Source: Nannocystis punicea
GTDB taxonomy: Bacteria > Myxococcota_A > Polyangia > Nannocystales > Nannocystaceae
DNA: 64,000 nucleotides
Direction: 5' to 3'
Assembly: GCF_026965555.1 (NCBI RefSeq)
Contig: NZ_CP114040.1
Coordinates: 2,914,001 to 2,978,000, forward strand
Position 1 is the first letter of the stretch. Each line of letters opens with the position of its first letter. Positions 52,499-60,344 of the stretch are shown here, piece by piece. The notes under the pieces are model-generated. The model was given only the letters and a program-made list of their open reading frames with translations, was not told where the DNA came from and searched no databases. Made by a program: the position numbers and the translations under genes.

Positions 52499-52569
52499 GG
52501 AACGTACCATCATGCAGAACACTGTGTCCGAGGATTGCGGCGGGTCCGGGTGATCCGGGCGGCAGTTCG
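52499..52569. other. short spacer upstream of the exported-protein gene
   Basis: No distinct promoter motif seen. Confidence 0.25.
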
Positions 52570-52884
52570 ATGCCGGTCACCGGCGCCTGTTCGATGATTG
52601 GAAGCCCCGGCAGTGTGTTCTACGGGGAGCCGCGGTGGGGCATGGACGCGTGCTACCACCGGGACCGCGAGGTCCTTGCTGCGCTCGTGTCGTCGTTCCT
52701 CCTCCCGTCGGACGAGCTGAGGTTCGGCTCCGGACTGCGCATTGAAAGCGAGGTCGCGGCGCGTGATCGCCATGGGCGAATGCGGGGATCGGCCACGGGC
52801 GAGGAGGTCCACCAGGGGCCGGGGGCGGCTCGCTCCGTCGCGCTCCCTGCTGGCGATGGAGCTGTCCGAAGGGTCATGTCATGA
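52570..52884 (+). CDS. possible small protein (unsure)
   Basis: A 104-residue frame from the ATG at 52570 has high third-position GC over its first 65 codons and a plausible sequence (VLAALVSSFLLPSDELRFGS, then LRIESEVAARDRHGR). The end overlaps the 3' end of the reverse-strand gene and runs through a hairpin element. No ribosome-binding site or family is recognised, so it may be a chance frame. Confidence 0.3.
   Translation: MPVTGACSMIGSPGSVFYGEPRWGMDACYHRDREVLAALVSSFLLPSDELRFGSGLRIESEVAARDRHGRMRGSATGEEVHQGPGAARSVALPAGDGAVRRVMS
52861..52878. repeat. hairpin element over the stop of the FG-GAP gene
   Basis: GCTGTC-CGAAGG-GTCATG: both arms are degenerate but the spacing and centre fit. It overlaps the stop codon at 52874-52876. 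Confidence 0.5.
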
Positions 52885-55372
52885 TACGCCGGCGCCGGGC
52901 CAGCGCGACCAGGCCGAGGAGCATCCACGCCGCGCTCGCGGGCTGCGGTCGCGTTGAGCAGTTGCAGGCGGAGTCGTCGTCCATCTGCCCGCCGCTTGCG
53001 GCGGCTCCGCTGTCCGGGGGCGGAGCGGGGCAGTCCGAGGGGCAGTCCTCCGAGTTCTCCGGCGGGTCCGTGCAGATCTCGTCACCACACACCGCGCAAT
53101 CGTGCGGGCAGCTCGCGATCGTCTCACCGGCATCACATACGCCGTCACCGCAGACCTCGCCGCCGGTCGGGTCGGCCCCGTCTTGCGGGCAGTTCTCCGG
53201 GGTCTCGGGCGGGGACTGGCGGATGCCGTCGCCGCAGATGCCGTCGTAGTCGCAATCGTCGGGGCAATGGGCGGAGTTCTCGGGCGGCTCGCAGGCGCCG
53301 TCGTGGTCGCAGGGGCCGCAGTCCTCGAAGCAATTGTCCTCGTTCTCCGGCGGAACCTGGCAGGTGCCGTCGCCGCACACGCCGTCGTAGTCGCAGTCGC
53401 CCGGGCAGTTCTGCGGGTTCTCCGGCGGCTCGCACACGCCGTCGTCGTCGCACAGGCCCGAGTCCTCGGGGCAATTCTGCGGCGTCTCGCCTTCATCGAG
53501 GATGCCGTCGCCGCAGGTCTGCTCGCACGCGACGCAGGTCGGCGAATCGTCGTCGCAGGTCTCCCACGGCTGCACCACGCCGTCGCCGCAGTCGATCGGG
53601 TCGGCCAGGAGCGTGACCGAGAACGGACCGACGCAGGCCTTGTTATCGGCGGCGTCGACGGCACAGTACTGCCAGGTCAGCGTGTCCTCCTCCTTGCCCT
53701 TGTAGGGCACGGTGAAGCCGACGCGCCACAGCGCCTCGCCGAACCAGATCGACGGGGCGATGAACTTGTTCGGGTCGCCGTCGGCCAGCGCCAGCAGGTC
53801 GTTCGGGTCGTCGAGGCCGAGCGCGAACTCCAGGTACGGCAGGCGGCGGTTGTGGGCGGTGAGCGTCGCGCCGTCGCCGATCAGGTCGAGGTCGCCGAGG
53901 TTCGCGTCGATCTGGAAGTCGTGCCAGCGCACCGGCGTCTTCGAGTCGTCGACGCGGGCCACGAAGCGGGCTTGCTGGCCGAAGTACATCAGGGTGCCGA
54001 GCTTGTCGGCGAAGCCGTCGTCGTAGATCCGCGGGGGCGTGGTGTCGATCGCCACGCCGTCGGCAGGGTCGTCGCGGCCGAACAGCACGAAGTTCGGCAG
54101 CGCCGCGTCGCGCGTGACCACTGCGACGTCCTCGCGCCGGTCGTGGTCGAAGTCGGCGAACTGCAGGCCGAACGTCGCCGCCAGCTCCGGCACGATCGGG
54201 AACGCGGCGTCGAGCGGGACCGGCGCGGGCTCGACCGCCGCGCCGTTCTTGTTGAGGAGCAGCCGCGAGTTCCTGTCGTTGGCGCCCAGGCGCAGGCCGG
54301 TGGTCACGAAGTCGGGCCGGCCGTCGTTGTCGAAGTCGAGGGTGGCGGCGTCGAAGTCGAGCTTGGCCGGGTTGTCGGCGGTCGCCCAGAAGTTGCCGGG
54401 GTTGTCGGTGACGTAGTTGCCGGTCCCGTCGTTGAGCAGGATCGAGTTGCGCCGGGCGCAGGTGGGCACGCCCATGACGTCGACGCAGTTGCCGCCCTGA
54501 CCGGCGCCGTCCTGCAGGGTGACGAGGTCGAGGAAGCCGTCGCCGTTCAGATCGGCGGGCGTGAACGCGGCGTTGACCTGCTTGGCGACGTTGGCCGCGA
54601 GCGCCGGGATCGTCGAATGGGTGAAGGTGCCGGCGCCGTCGTTCTTCAGGCCGAAGCCGAAGCCGGGGCCGCGGCTCGAGACGAGCACGTCGAGGGCGTA
54701 GTCGTTGTCGAGGTCGACGAGCTCGACGTCGAACGACCAGGACGCCCAGGTCTCCATGCCCATCGGCAGGTTCAAGTCGCCGTCCTCGAAGCTGCCGTCG
54801 CCGTCGCCGAGCCACAGGCGCAGCGGCTGGCCCGGATCGGTCTGCTGGCCGTAGGGCTGGCTCGCGCCCCAGTCGGCGGCGACGACGTCGAGGTCGCCGT
54901 CGCCGTCGACGTCGCCGAGCTCGAGGTCGCCGATGCTCTTGCCGGCGCTCGCGGGGATGTCCTGGCGCGTGAAGACGCCGTCGCCCTCGTTGAGGAGGGC
55001 GTAGCTCTGGCCGCCGAAGTTGACGCCGACGACCAGGTCGGCGTCGCCGTCGCCGTCGAGGTCGCCGGCCTTGATCGCGTAGGCGTTGTCGGGCTCGTCG
55101 AACAGGCCGGCCAGCTCGGTGAAGCCTGCCCCGTCGTTGCGCAGGAGCTGGTTGGGCTGGGCGTCCTGGGCGTCTCCGAGCGCGTCGCCGGCGCTGTTGG
55201 CGAACACGAGGTCGACGAAGCCGTCGTTGTCGATGTCGACCAGCTCGACCTTCTGAGACACGAAGCCGGAGTCGGAGAGCTGCACGTCGGGGTCGAGCTG
55301 CCACGGGGCAGCGGCTGCGACGCGCGAGGCCAGAGTGACCGCCACGAAGGCTGCCGGGGAAGGGCGGGACAT
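52874..55372 (-). CDS. FG-GAP/VCBS repeat surface protein with MYXO-CTERM tail
   Basis: 832 residues from the ATG at 55372 with an AGGAGGAAC site. A signal peptide (ending ASRVAAAA) is followed by FG-GAP/VCBS calcium repeats (DIDNDGFVDLVFANSAGD; DLDGDGDADLVVGVNFGG; DVDGDGDLDVVAADWG; DLNGDGFLDLVTLQDG; DFDNDGRPDFVTTGL), about residues 25-380. A beta domain follows, then from about 630 at least six Cys-rich units (CGDGVVQPWETCDDDSPTC; CDYDGVCGDGTCQVPPENED; CGDGVCDAGETIASCPHDC). It ends in ACNCSTRPQPAS, a hydrophobic helix (AAWMLLGLVALA) and RRRR, the MYXO-CTERM sorting signal. It is expected to be cell-surface anchored, perhaps an adhesin or calcium-binding coat protein. Confidence 0.88.
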   Translation of the reverse strand: MSRPSPAAFVAVTLASRVAAAAPWQLDPDVQLSDSGFVSQKVELVDIDNDGFVDLVFANSAGDALGDAQDAQPNQLLRNDGAGFTELAGLFDEPDNAYAIKAGDLDGDGDADLVVGVNFGGQSYALLNEGDGVFTRQDIPASAGKSIGDLELGDVDGDGDLDVVAADWGASQPYGQQTDPGQPLRLWLGDGDGSFEDGDLNLPMGMETWASWSFDVELVDLDNDYALDVLVSSRGPGFGFGLKNDGAGTFTHSTIPALAANVAKQVNAAFTPADLNGDGFLDLVTLQDGAGQGGNCVDVMGVPTCARRNSILLNDGTGNYVTDNPGNFWATADNPAKLDFDAATLDFDNDGRPDFVTTGLRLGANDRNSRLLLNKNGAAVEPAPVPLDAAFPIVPELAATFGLQFADFDHDRREDVAVVTRDAALPNFVLFGRDDPADGVAIDTTPPRIYDDGFADKLGTLMYFGQQARFVARVDDSKTPVRWHDFQIDANLGDLDLIGDGATLTAHNRRLPYLEFALGLDDPNDLLALADGDPNKFIAPSIWFGEALWRVGFTVPYKGKEEDTLTWQYCAVDAADNKACVGPFSVTLLADPIDCGDGVVQPWETCDDDSPTCVACEQTCGDGILDEGETPQNCPEDSGLCDDDGVCEPPENPQNCPGDCDYDGVCGDGTCQVPPENEDNCFEDCGPCDHDGACEPPENSAHCPDDCDYDGICGDGIRQSPPETPENCPQDGADPTGGEVCGDGVCDAGETIASCPHDCAVCGDEICTDPPENSEDCPSDCPAPPPDSGAAASGGQMDDDSACNCSTRPQPASAAWMLLGLVALARRRRIMT

Positions 55373-56003
55373 GTTCCTCCTGAGGAGCGCTGGCGACGGC
55401 GGCGAACGAAGCCGGCCTGCGGGGATGCGGCCGCGGATCGGCGCAACCCATCATAGCCGGGCAGGCGGCAGTCTGTTCACAGGAGTGCATGGATTTCGTC
55501 GCGAGCGGTCGTCGTGGCAGCGAGGCAAGGCCGGCAGGAGCGTCGGGCCTGCGCGGCGCCGAGCTTCGTCTTGCATCACCGGCCGCAGTGCGGGAGGGAC
55601 GCGCTGCCCGGGCAAGTGTGTGGACGAACCCCGTGTCCTGCTCGTGCCCGTTCTTCCTCTGGGGAGGCTGTCCTCGACCACCGCGGGATCGTCCGCCTCC
55701 ACGCGCGGGCTTCCGGGCGGCCACGAGGGCACGAGCGCGGTGACCGTCGATTTCGCCTCCAAGCAGCGGACCGACGCGTCGCCGGCTCCGCGGCTCGCGG
55801 CGCGAAGTTTTTGGAGGTGACGACTGCGGCGCTCGAGCCAATGCCGTCCCGGGATGGAGCTCGTCACGCCGGGGCGCGCGCTGTCGTCGGCGCAGCCACA
55901 CGAGGCTGTCGGTCGGTGACTGTCGAGGAAGCGCCGCCCGGTTCCGAAGTCGCTGCTTTCTTGACTGGCTTATAAGACATGTCTCCAGGGACATTCCATC
56001 GAC
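55373..56003. other. 630-base region without a supported gene
   Basis: It lies upstream of the FG-GAP gene and downstream of the terpene synthase. Open frames on both strands are low quality. A hairpin element lies at 55978. Confidence 0.45.
55978..55995. repeat. hairpin element (CATGTC-TCCAGG-GACATT)
   Basis: The left arm is perfect, the right arm has one change. It lies 21 bases downstream of the second, ancestral stop of the terpene synthase gene. Confidence 0.65.
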
Positions 56004-56202
56004 GGCGCGGCGCCGTCAGCTCGCGGGGCGCAGGGCGAGGGCGCCGACGCGGGCGCCGTAGCGGCGGCTGTGGGCGTACCAGTCGATGTGGCCGTTGACG
56101 CTGTTGACGATCGTCTCGACGTACGCGGCGATCGCCGGCTCGTCGGGGTAGGCGGCCAGCAGGGCGCGGCGCCGTCAGCTCGCGGGGCGCAGGGCGAGGG
56201 CG
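56004..56202. repeat. 40-bp direct repeat that splits the terpene synthase 3' end
   Basis: 56004-56043 and 56163-56202 are identical over 40 bases, 159 bases (53 codons) apart. Each contains the same TGA stop and the codons for ALALRPAS. Confidence 0.85.
56016..56174 (-). pseudogene. C-terminal segment of the terpene synthase, cut off by a stop
   Basis: In the same frame as the synthase, after the TGA at 56175-56177, the sequence reads RRRALLAAYPDEPAIAAYVE, then TIVNSVNGHIDWYAHSRRYG and ends ARVGALALRPAS with a second TGA (56016-56018). This is the expected C-terminal helix with the Arg-Tyr pair of bacterial class I terpene synthases, so it is almost certainly the original end of the gene. 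Confidence 0.8.
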
Positions 56203-57098
56203 AGGGCGTTGACCTCGCGCAGGAGCGCGTGGAAGCGGGCGCGCAGCGAGGCGTCGCGGCGGTCGGCCAGCAGGAGGACGTTGTCGAGCTCGGCGCAGGC
56301 CAGCTCCTTGGCCAGGGAGAAGATGTCGTTGACGAGGATGACGTGGCGGCAGGCGCCGGTCCGCAGCAGGGCGACGGGGTGACGCTCGCGCTGGGCGGGC
56401 GAGAGGTCGACGCGCTTGAGCAGGAGGAACGACTCGAGCGACTGCAAATAGGAGATCGTCTGCTCGCGGTTGCACAAATAGGTGGACAGGGTGCCGCGAT
56501 AGTCGGCGTCGCAATGCGCGGAGTGCTCCCAGGTCATGGCCTCGAAGTAGTCGCGCATGGTGGCGACGAACCACCGCAGGTCGCCGCCCTCGTGCACGGC
56601 CTCGGCGCGGATGTCGACGAGGGCGGCGCGGAAGGCCGAGAAGCGGGGGAAATCGGCCGCCTTGCGATCGAGCTCCGGGTCGGCGGGCTGGCCGGCGAGG
56701 GCCCGCTGAAACGCCGCGAGCACGGGGGCGAGCTGGTGGTGCGCGAGCCAGTCGGCGCCGACGCGGATGTCGCCGAGGTTGTCGAGGGCGTCGTCGAGGG
56801 TGAAGATGAAGGCCTGGAGGCGGATGAACCACCGCGCCCTGGCCGGACGGACGTCGGGCAACGTGTGGGCCGACAGGGCGGCCAGCTGCGACAGGCGGAA
56901 CTTGGCGGCGTAGCGCCCCCCCGCGTCGATGAGGCCGATCCGCTCGGCCCAGCGCACGCACTCGTCCTCGCTGGCGTCGATCTCCGCCGGCGTGCCGACC
57001 GGCTCGGCCCGCCCGTGGCCCGGCACCTCCATGCGCACCAGAGTGCCGGTCAGACGATTGCCGCGAACAGTCCCGAGGTCGAAGTCGATGCCAGTCAT
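56175..57098 (-). CDS. class I terpene synthase, truncated at the C-terminus
   Basis: 307 residues from the ATG at 57098. Class I motifs are intact: DDALD (residues 102-106), Arg 211 (pyrophosphate sensor region, NREQT) and the NSE triad NDIFSLAKE (Asn 257, Ser 261, Glu 265). Such enzymes cyclise farnesyl or geranyl diphosphate with Mg2+ to volatile or cyclic terpenes. The usual C-terminal helix with its RY pair is missing, because a 40-bp duplication introduces TGA at 56175; the lost part is still present downstream in the same frame. The enzyme may be inactive, or active in truncated form. The solitary position is usual for such genes in myxobacteria. Confidence 0.85.
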   Translation of the reverse strand: MTGIDFDLGTVRGNRLTGTLVRMEVPGHGRAEPVGTPAEIDASEDECVRWAERIGLIDAGGRYAAKFRLSQLAALSAHTLPDVRPARARWFIRLQAFIFTLDDALDNLGDIRVGADWLAHHQLAPVLAAFQRALAGQPADPELDRKAADFPRFSAFRAALVDIRAEAVHEGGDLRWFVATMRDYFEAMTWEHSAHCDADYRGTLSTYLCNREQTISYLQSLESFLLLKRVDLSPAQRERHPVALLRTGACRHVILVNDIFSLAKELACAELDNVLLLADRRDASLRARFHALLREVNALALALRPAS

Positions 57099-57398
57099 GA
57101 TGTCCGGTCAGCGACCGCGAGGGCCGCAACGGATCAGCGACGTCCGGGCGAGGAACGACTCGGCCTGCGATCGCCGACGACGACCAGAGGTCGCTGCGGT
57201 CGGTTTCGTCGGCAGCGGTGATTTTCGCGGAGAGCTCGCCGGCGAGGCCGCACGGATTGCGGGCGACTCGACGTCGGGGCTCGGCCTGCGAGGCGACGGT
57301 CGCGGTTTCGGCCGCCTGCGCGAGCGTTCACCGGCGAATCGATGGACAAGGAGCGCGGGCGGCTTGGCTGCGTCCGGCTGGACGGCTACGCTCGCGCA
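57099..57398. other. 300-base spacer between divergent genes
   Basis: No gene or strong motif. Promoters for the terpene synthase (reverse) and the gene at 57399 (forward) are expected here. Confidence 0.35.
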
Positions 57399-58151
57399 AT
57401 GAGCTCCGGACCGCTCGAGCACGCCGAACGGCGACGCGCGCAGATCGAGGAGGTCCGCGCGCTGAGGGCCGGGCTGGCGGCGTTGATCGCAGGGCGAACG
57501 ACGCGCGAGGAGCTGTCGCGGTGGCTCCGCGAGCTGTGGCCGCCGGGCAGCGGGCAGGGCGGTCCGTTCCTCTGGCAGCCCGCGGCGTGCGTGTACGATT
57601 CGCTGCTGAGCCTGAACCGGCGCTGGGGCGAGCAGGAGCTGGTGCGGGAGGTCGAGCTGCGGGCGTACCTGCGCTGGCTCGGCGAGGGCGAGTGCTGCTT
57701 CACGGACGACGGTGACTCGCTGTTCGTGCTGCACCGCGACATCGACGAGCTCGCGGCCTGGGCGGGCGTCGAGGCGGTGCGCTGGTGGCACTCCGGGCTC
57801 GGCTGGTGGACGTCGCTGCAATTCGGGTCACCGGCGAGCCGCCGGGTCTTCGTCGTCCACTCGGCGCTCGAGCGCCCGGACGTGGTGGGTTTTCATCCGC
57901 AGCGAGGGGTCGCGCGCGAGGAGGCCATCCGCGAGCTGTTCGAGGTGCTGGCGATCGACGACGCCGACGTGACGCGCGTCGATCCGCAGATCGACCTCGA
58001 ACGATTGCCGCGATGGGCGCTGATCCGCCAGGACGACAACGGCAATCGCTTCGAGATCGCCAGGTTCCGCAGCTACACCAAGGCTTACGCGCAGGAGCGG
58101 ACGCTGACGGCCCGCGGGCACAAGCAGCTGTACTGGGTCGAGCCGGCCTAG
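57399..58151 (+). CDS. hypothetical protein; stop codon lies in an IS target site
   Basis: 250 residues from the ATG at 57399; an ATG at 57342 is also in frame. It is a helical N-half (HAERRRAQIEEVRALRAGLA; RTTREELSRWLRELWPPG) followed by alpha/beta sequence (VFVVHSALERPDVVGFHPQR, GVAREEAIRELFEVLAIDDA). No motif is recognised. The TAG stop (58149-58151) is part of CTAG, the 4-bp target duplicated by the IS insertion that starts at 58152. The protein is therefore complete, and the native downstream DNA, including a GCCCCGGCCGGGGC palindrome at 59917-59930, now lies beyond the IS. Confidence 0.65.
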   Translation: MSSGPLEHAERRRAQIEEVRALRAGLAALIAGRTTREELSRWLRELWPPGSGQGGPFLWQPAACVYDSLLSLNRRWGEQELVREVELRAYLRWLGEGECCFTDDGDSLFVLHRDIDELAAWAGVEAVRWWHSGLGWWTSLQFGSPASRRVFVVHSALERPDVVGFHPQRGVAREEAIRELFEVLAIDDADVTRVDPQIDLERLPRWALIRQDDNGNRFEIARFRSYTKAYAQERTLTARGHKQLYWVEPA

Positions 58152-58170
58152 CCCGGATTTCTCACCACGG
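58152..58170. repeat. left terminal inverted repeat of the IS
   Basis: 19 bp, an exact inverted match to 59889-59907. Confidence 0.9.
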
Positions 58171-58208
58171 GAAGGAATTCCGGCCGTACTTCCCGAGTTC
58201 GAGCGGGT

Positions 58209-59663
58209 GTGAAACGATTGCTGACCACCCAGGGGTACGGCCGGAACACGACAAGGTGTATCCGCACCGAGTTCGATTTTCAACCGGCCGGGCGGAGACG
58301 TGTCGAGGGCGCCTTTGACGGCGGACGGGTCAGCTCGGACGGCGGCCTGCTGTTGCTGCGCGAGCTGACCGAGAGTTCAGGTGTGTTCCGGGACTTCGCC
58401 TCCTGCTTCCGGGACCACCGCGACCCGAGCCGCGTCGAGCACACCGTCGAGGAATTGCTCGCGCAGCGCGTGCTGGGCCTGCTGTGTGGTTACGAAGACC
58501 TGAACGACCACGACATGCTCCGCGATGATGCCTTGCTCGCGCTGGCGGTAGGCAAGATCGATCCGACCGGCGAACAGCGCAAGCGGGAACGCGACCGGGG
58601 TCACGCGTTGGCCGGCAAGAGCACGCTGAACCGTCTGGAGCTGGCGAAGCCCACGGTGGCCGGCGACGAGCGCTACAAGAAGATCAGCTACGACGACCAC
58701 GGCATCCAGCGCCTCTTCGTCGACACATTTCTCGCCGCGCACGATCGGCCGCTCGCCGAGATCGTCCTCGATCTCGATGCGACGGACGACCCCGTACACG
58801 GCAAGCAGGAGGGTCGCTTCTTCCACGGCTTCTACGACAGCTACTGCTACCTGCCGCTGTACGTCTTCTGCGGCGACTTCCTCCTCGGCGCCGCGCTGAA
58901 CACCGCCGACAAGCAGCCAGTGAGCGGCGCGGTCGAGGAGCTCGAGAGGATCGTCAGCCAGATCCTCGCCCGCTGGCCCGACGTCCGGGTCATCGTGCGC
59001 GGCGATTCTGGCTTCTGCCGCGACGAGGTCATGCGCTGGTGCGAGGACAACGGCCTCTTCTTCGTCCTCGGCCTGCAGAAGAACTCGCGCCTGATCGTCG
59101 AGATCGAGGACGAGATGAAGCAGGCCCGCGCCATCTCCGAGCAGACCGGCAAGGAGGCGCGCGTTTTCAAGGATTTTCGCTACGAGACCAACCGGACGTG
59201 GTCACGAGAGCGCCGGGTGGTCGGCAAGGCGGAGTACACGACGGACAAGGAGAACCCGCGCTTCGTCACCACCAACCTCTCGCATGACGAGTACGACGCG
59301 CGCTCGCTCTACGAGGACCTCTACTGCGCTCGCGGAGACATGGAGAACCGGATCAAGGAGCAGCAGCTCGGCCTCTTTGCCGACCGCACCAGCGCCCACA
59401 CGCTGCGCGCCAACCAGCTCCGCCTGTGGCTCTCGTCCGTCGCCTACATGATCCTCAACGAGCTCCGCCGACTCGCCCTCGCCGGCACCGAGCTCGCCCA
59501 CGCCCAAGTCTCCACGATCCGCACGCGGCTGCTCAAGATCGGCGCCATCGTCACCGCATCGGTCCGCAGGATCCGCGTCTCCCTAAGCTCAGTCTTCCCA
59601 CTCCAGCACGTGTGGTGGCGCGTCCTCGAGAACCTCCACCGCCATCACGTCATGAGACGCTGA
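58209..59663 (+). CDS. IS1380-family transposase
   Basis: 484 residues from a GTG at 58209. The N-terminal part (GGRVSSDGGLLLLRELTESS, VLGLLCGYEDLNDHDMLRDD) is typical of the family; the DDE residues sit in IVLDLDATDDPVHGKQEG, IVRGDSGFCRDEVMRW and the helix with YCARGDMENRIKEQQLGLF (YREK-like region). It cuts and joins the IS ends. It is the only gene inside the element. After the stop (59663) about 220 bases of IS remain before the right inverted repeat. Confidence 0.92.
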   Translation: MKRLLTTQGYGRNTTRCIRTEFDFQPAGRRRVEGAFDGGRVSSDGGLLLLRELTESSGVFRDFASCFRDHRDPSRVEHTVEELLAQRVLGLLCGYEDLNDHDMLRDDALLALAVGKIDPTGEQRKRERDRGHALAGKSTLNRLELAKPTVAGDERYKKISYDDHGIQRLFVDTFLAAHDRPLAEIVLDLDATDDPVHGKQEGRFFHGFYDSYCYLPLYVFCGDFLLGAALNTADKQPVSGAVEELERIVSQILARWPDVRVIVRGDSGFCRDEVMRWCEDNGLFFVLGLQKNSRLIVEIEDEMKQARAISEQTGKEARVFKDFRYETNRTWSRERRVVGKAEYTTDKENPRFVTTNLSHDEYDARSLYEDLYCARGDMENRIKEQQLGLFADRTSAHTLRANQLRLWLSSVAYMILNELRRLALAGTELAHAQVSTIRTRLLKIGAIVTASVRRIRVSLSSVFPLQHVWWRVLENLHRHHVMRR

Positions 59664-59888
59664 CGGCCCTCGCCATCCGTCACACAATGGTGCGCTGCGC
59701 TGCGCGCCGGGGTTCGTCTGTCCTTATGCTCAGGTCACCCAAAACGCGTAGCCAGCTTTGTAATCCCTCTTACAGCTCGATCTCGCGCCAGCCCCGAGCC
59801 TAACGAGCGCGGCCTCGCGGCTCACGTCGACGGCATCCAACAATCTCCCGCCACGCCGCCTGGCAGCCGCCTGGCGGGCCCCACCTAT

Positions 59889-59907
59889 CCGTGGTGAGAA
59901 ATCCGGG
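59889..59907. repeat. right terminal inverted repeat of the IS
   Basis: 19 bp, an exact inverted match to 58152-58170. Confidence 0.9.
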
Positions 59908-59911
59908 CTAG

Positions 59912-60344
59912 CCGGCGCCCCGGCCGGGGCCTCCGAAGGTTGACTTCGAGACCCGCGGCGGCGGAAGTCGCAGCAAGACGCCGGGTCCGCCGATCGCTCG
60001 GGAAAACAGGAGTGCGGCGGGGCGCGAGAGCGAGCGGCATGAGGCCGCGAGGGTCATGAAAAATTCTTCGACGGGAATCGGCGCCGCCGGAGATGGGACC
60101 GTCATGCACACGCGCCCTCCATCACGTCTTTCGTCCTCGCCCCTGAAAGTGCGGCGTGGGACGGTCTGGACGACGACGGCACCGCCTCCGGCGCCACGGC
60201 CGCGGCCTCGCCGATGACGACGAGCCCGACCGACGACCACCACCACGCCCGACGGCGACACGACAAACCTGGCAACCGGCGACGACGACGCTGACGGTGA
60301 TACGACCGGCAGCGACGGGTCGTCCTGATTCGGAGTTCATTCCA
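59912..60344. other. IS right flank with a lipoprotein-linker remnant
   Basis: A GCCCCGGCCGGGGC palindrome (59917-59930) starts the native flank. At 60233-60328 a short frame reads five Thr, then PDGDTTNLATGDDDADGDTT and GSDGSS before a stop. It looks like the Thr/Asp linker of a lipoprotein whose signal part is gone. No other gene. The start of the lipoprotein at 60345 has GGAG 9 bases upstream. Confidence 0.45.

Larger units (their letters stand above)
58148..59911. mobile_element. IS1380-family insertion sequence with CTAG target duplication
   Basis: The element proper is 58152-59907, 1756 bp, with perfect 19-bp terminal inverted repeats (58152-58170 CCCGGATTTCTCACCACGG; 59889-59907). CTAG at 58148-58151 and 59908-59911 forms a 4-bp direct duplication. 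One transposase gene is inside. The intact ends and frame suggest a recent, possibly active insertion. Removal of the IS and one CTAG would join the upstream stop codon directly to the palindrome at 59917. Confidence 0.9.

Noticed and set aside
55451..55975. Two overlapping open frames on opposite strands.
   Set aside because: Both have poor codon quality, no start signal and no recognisable motif.
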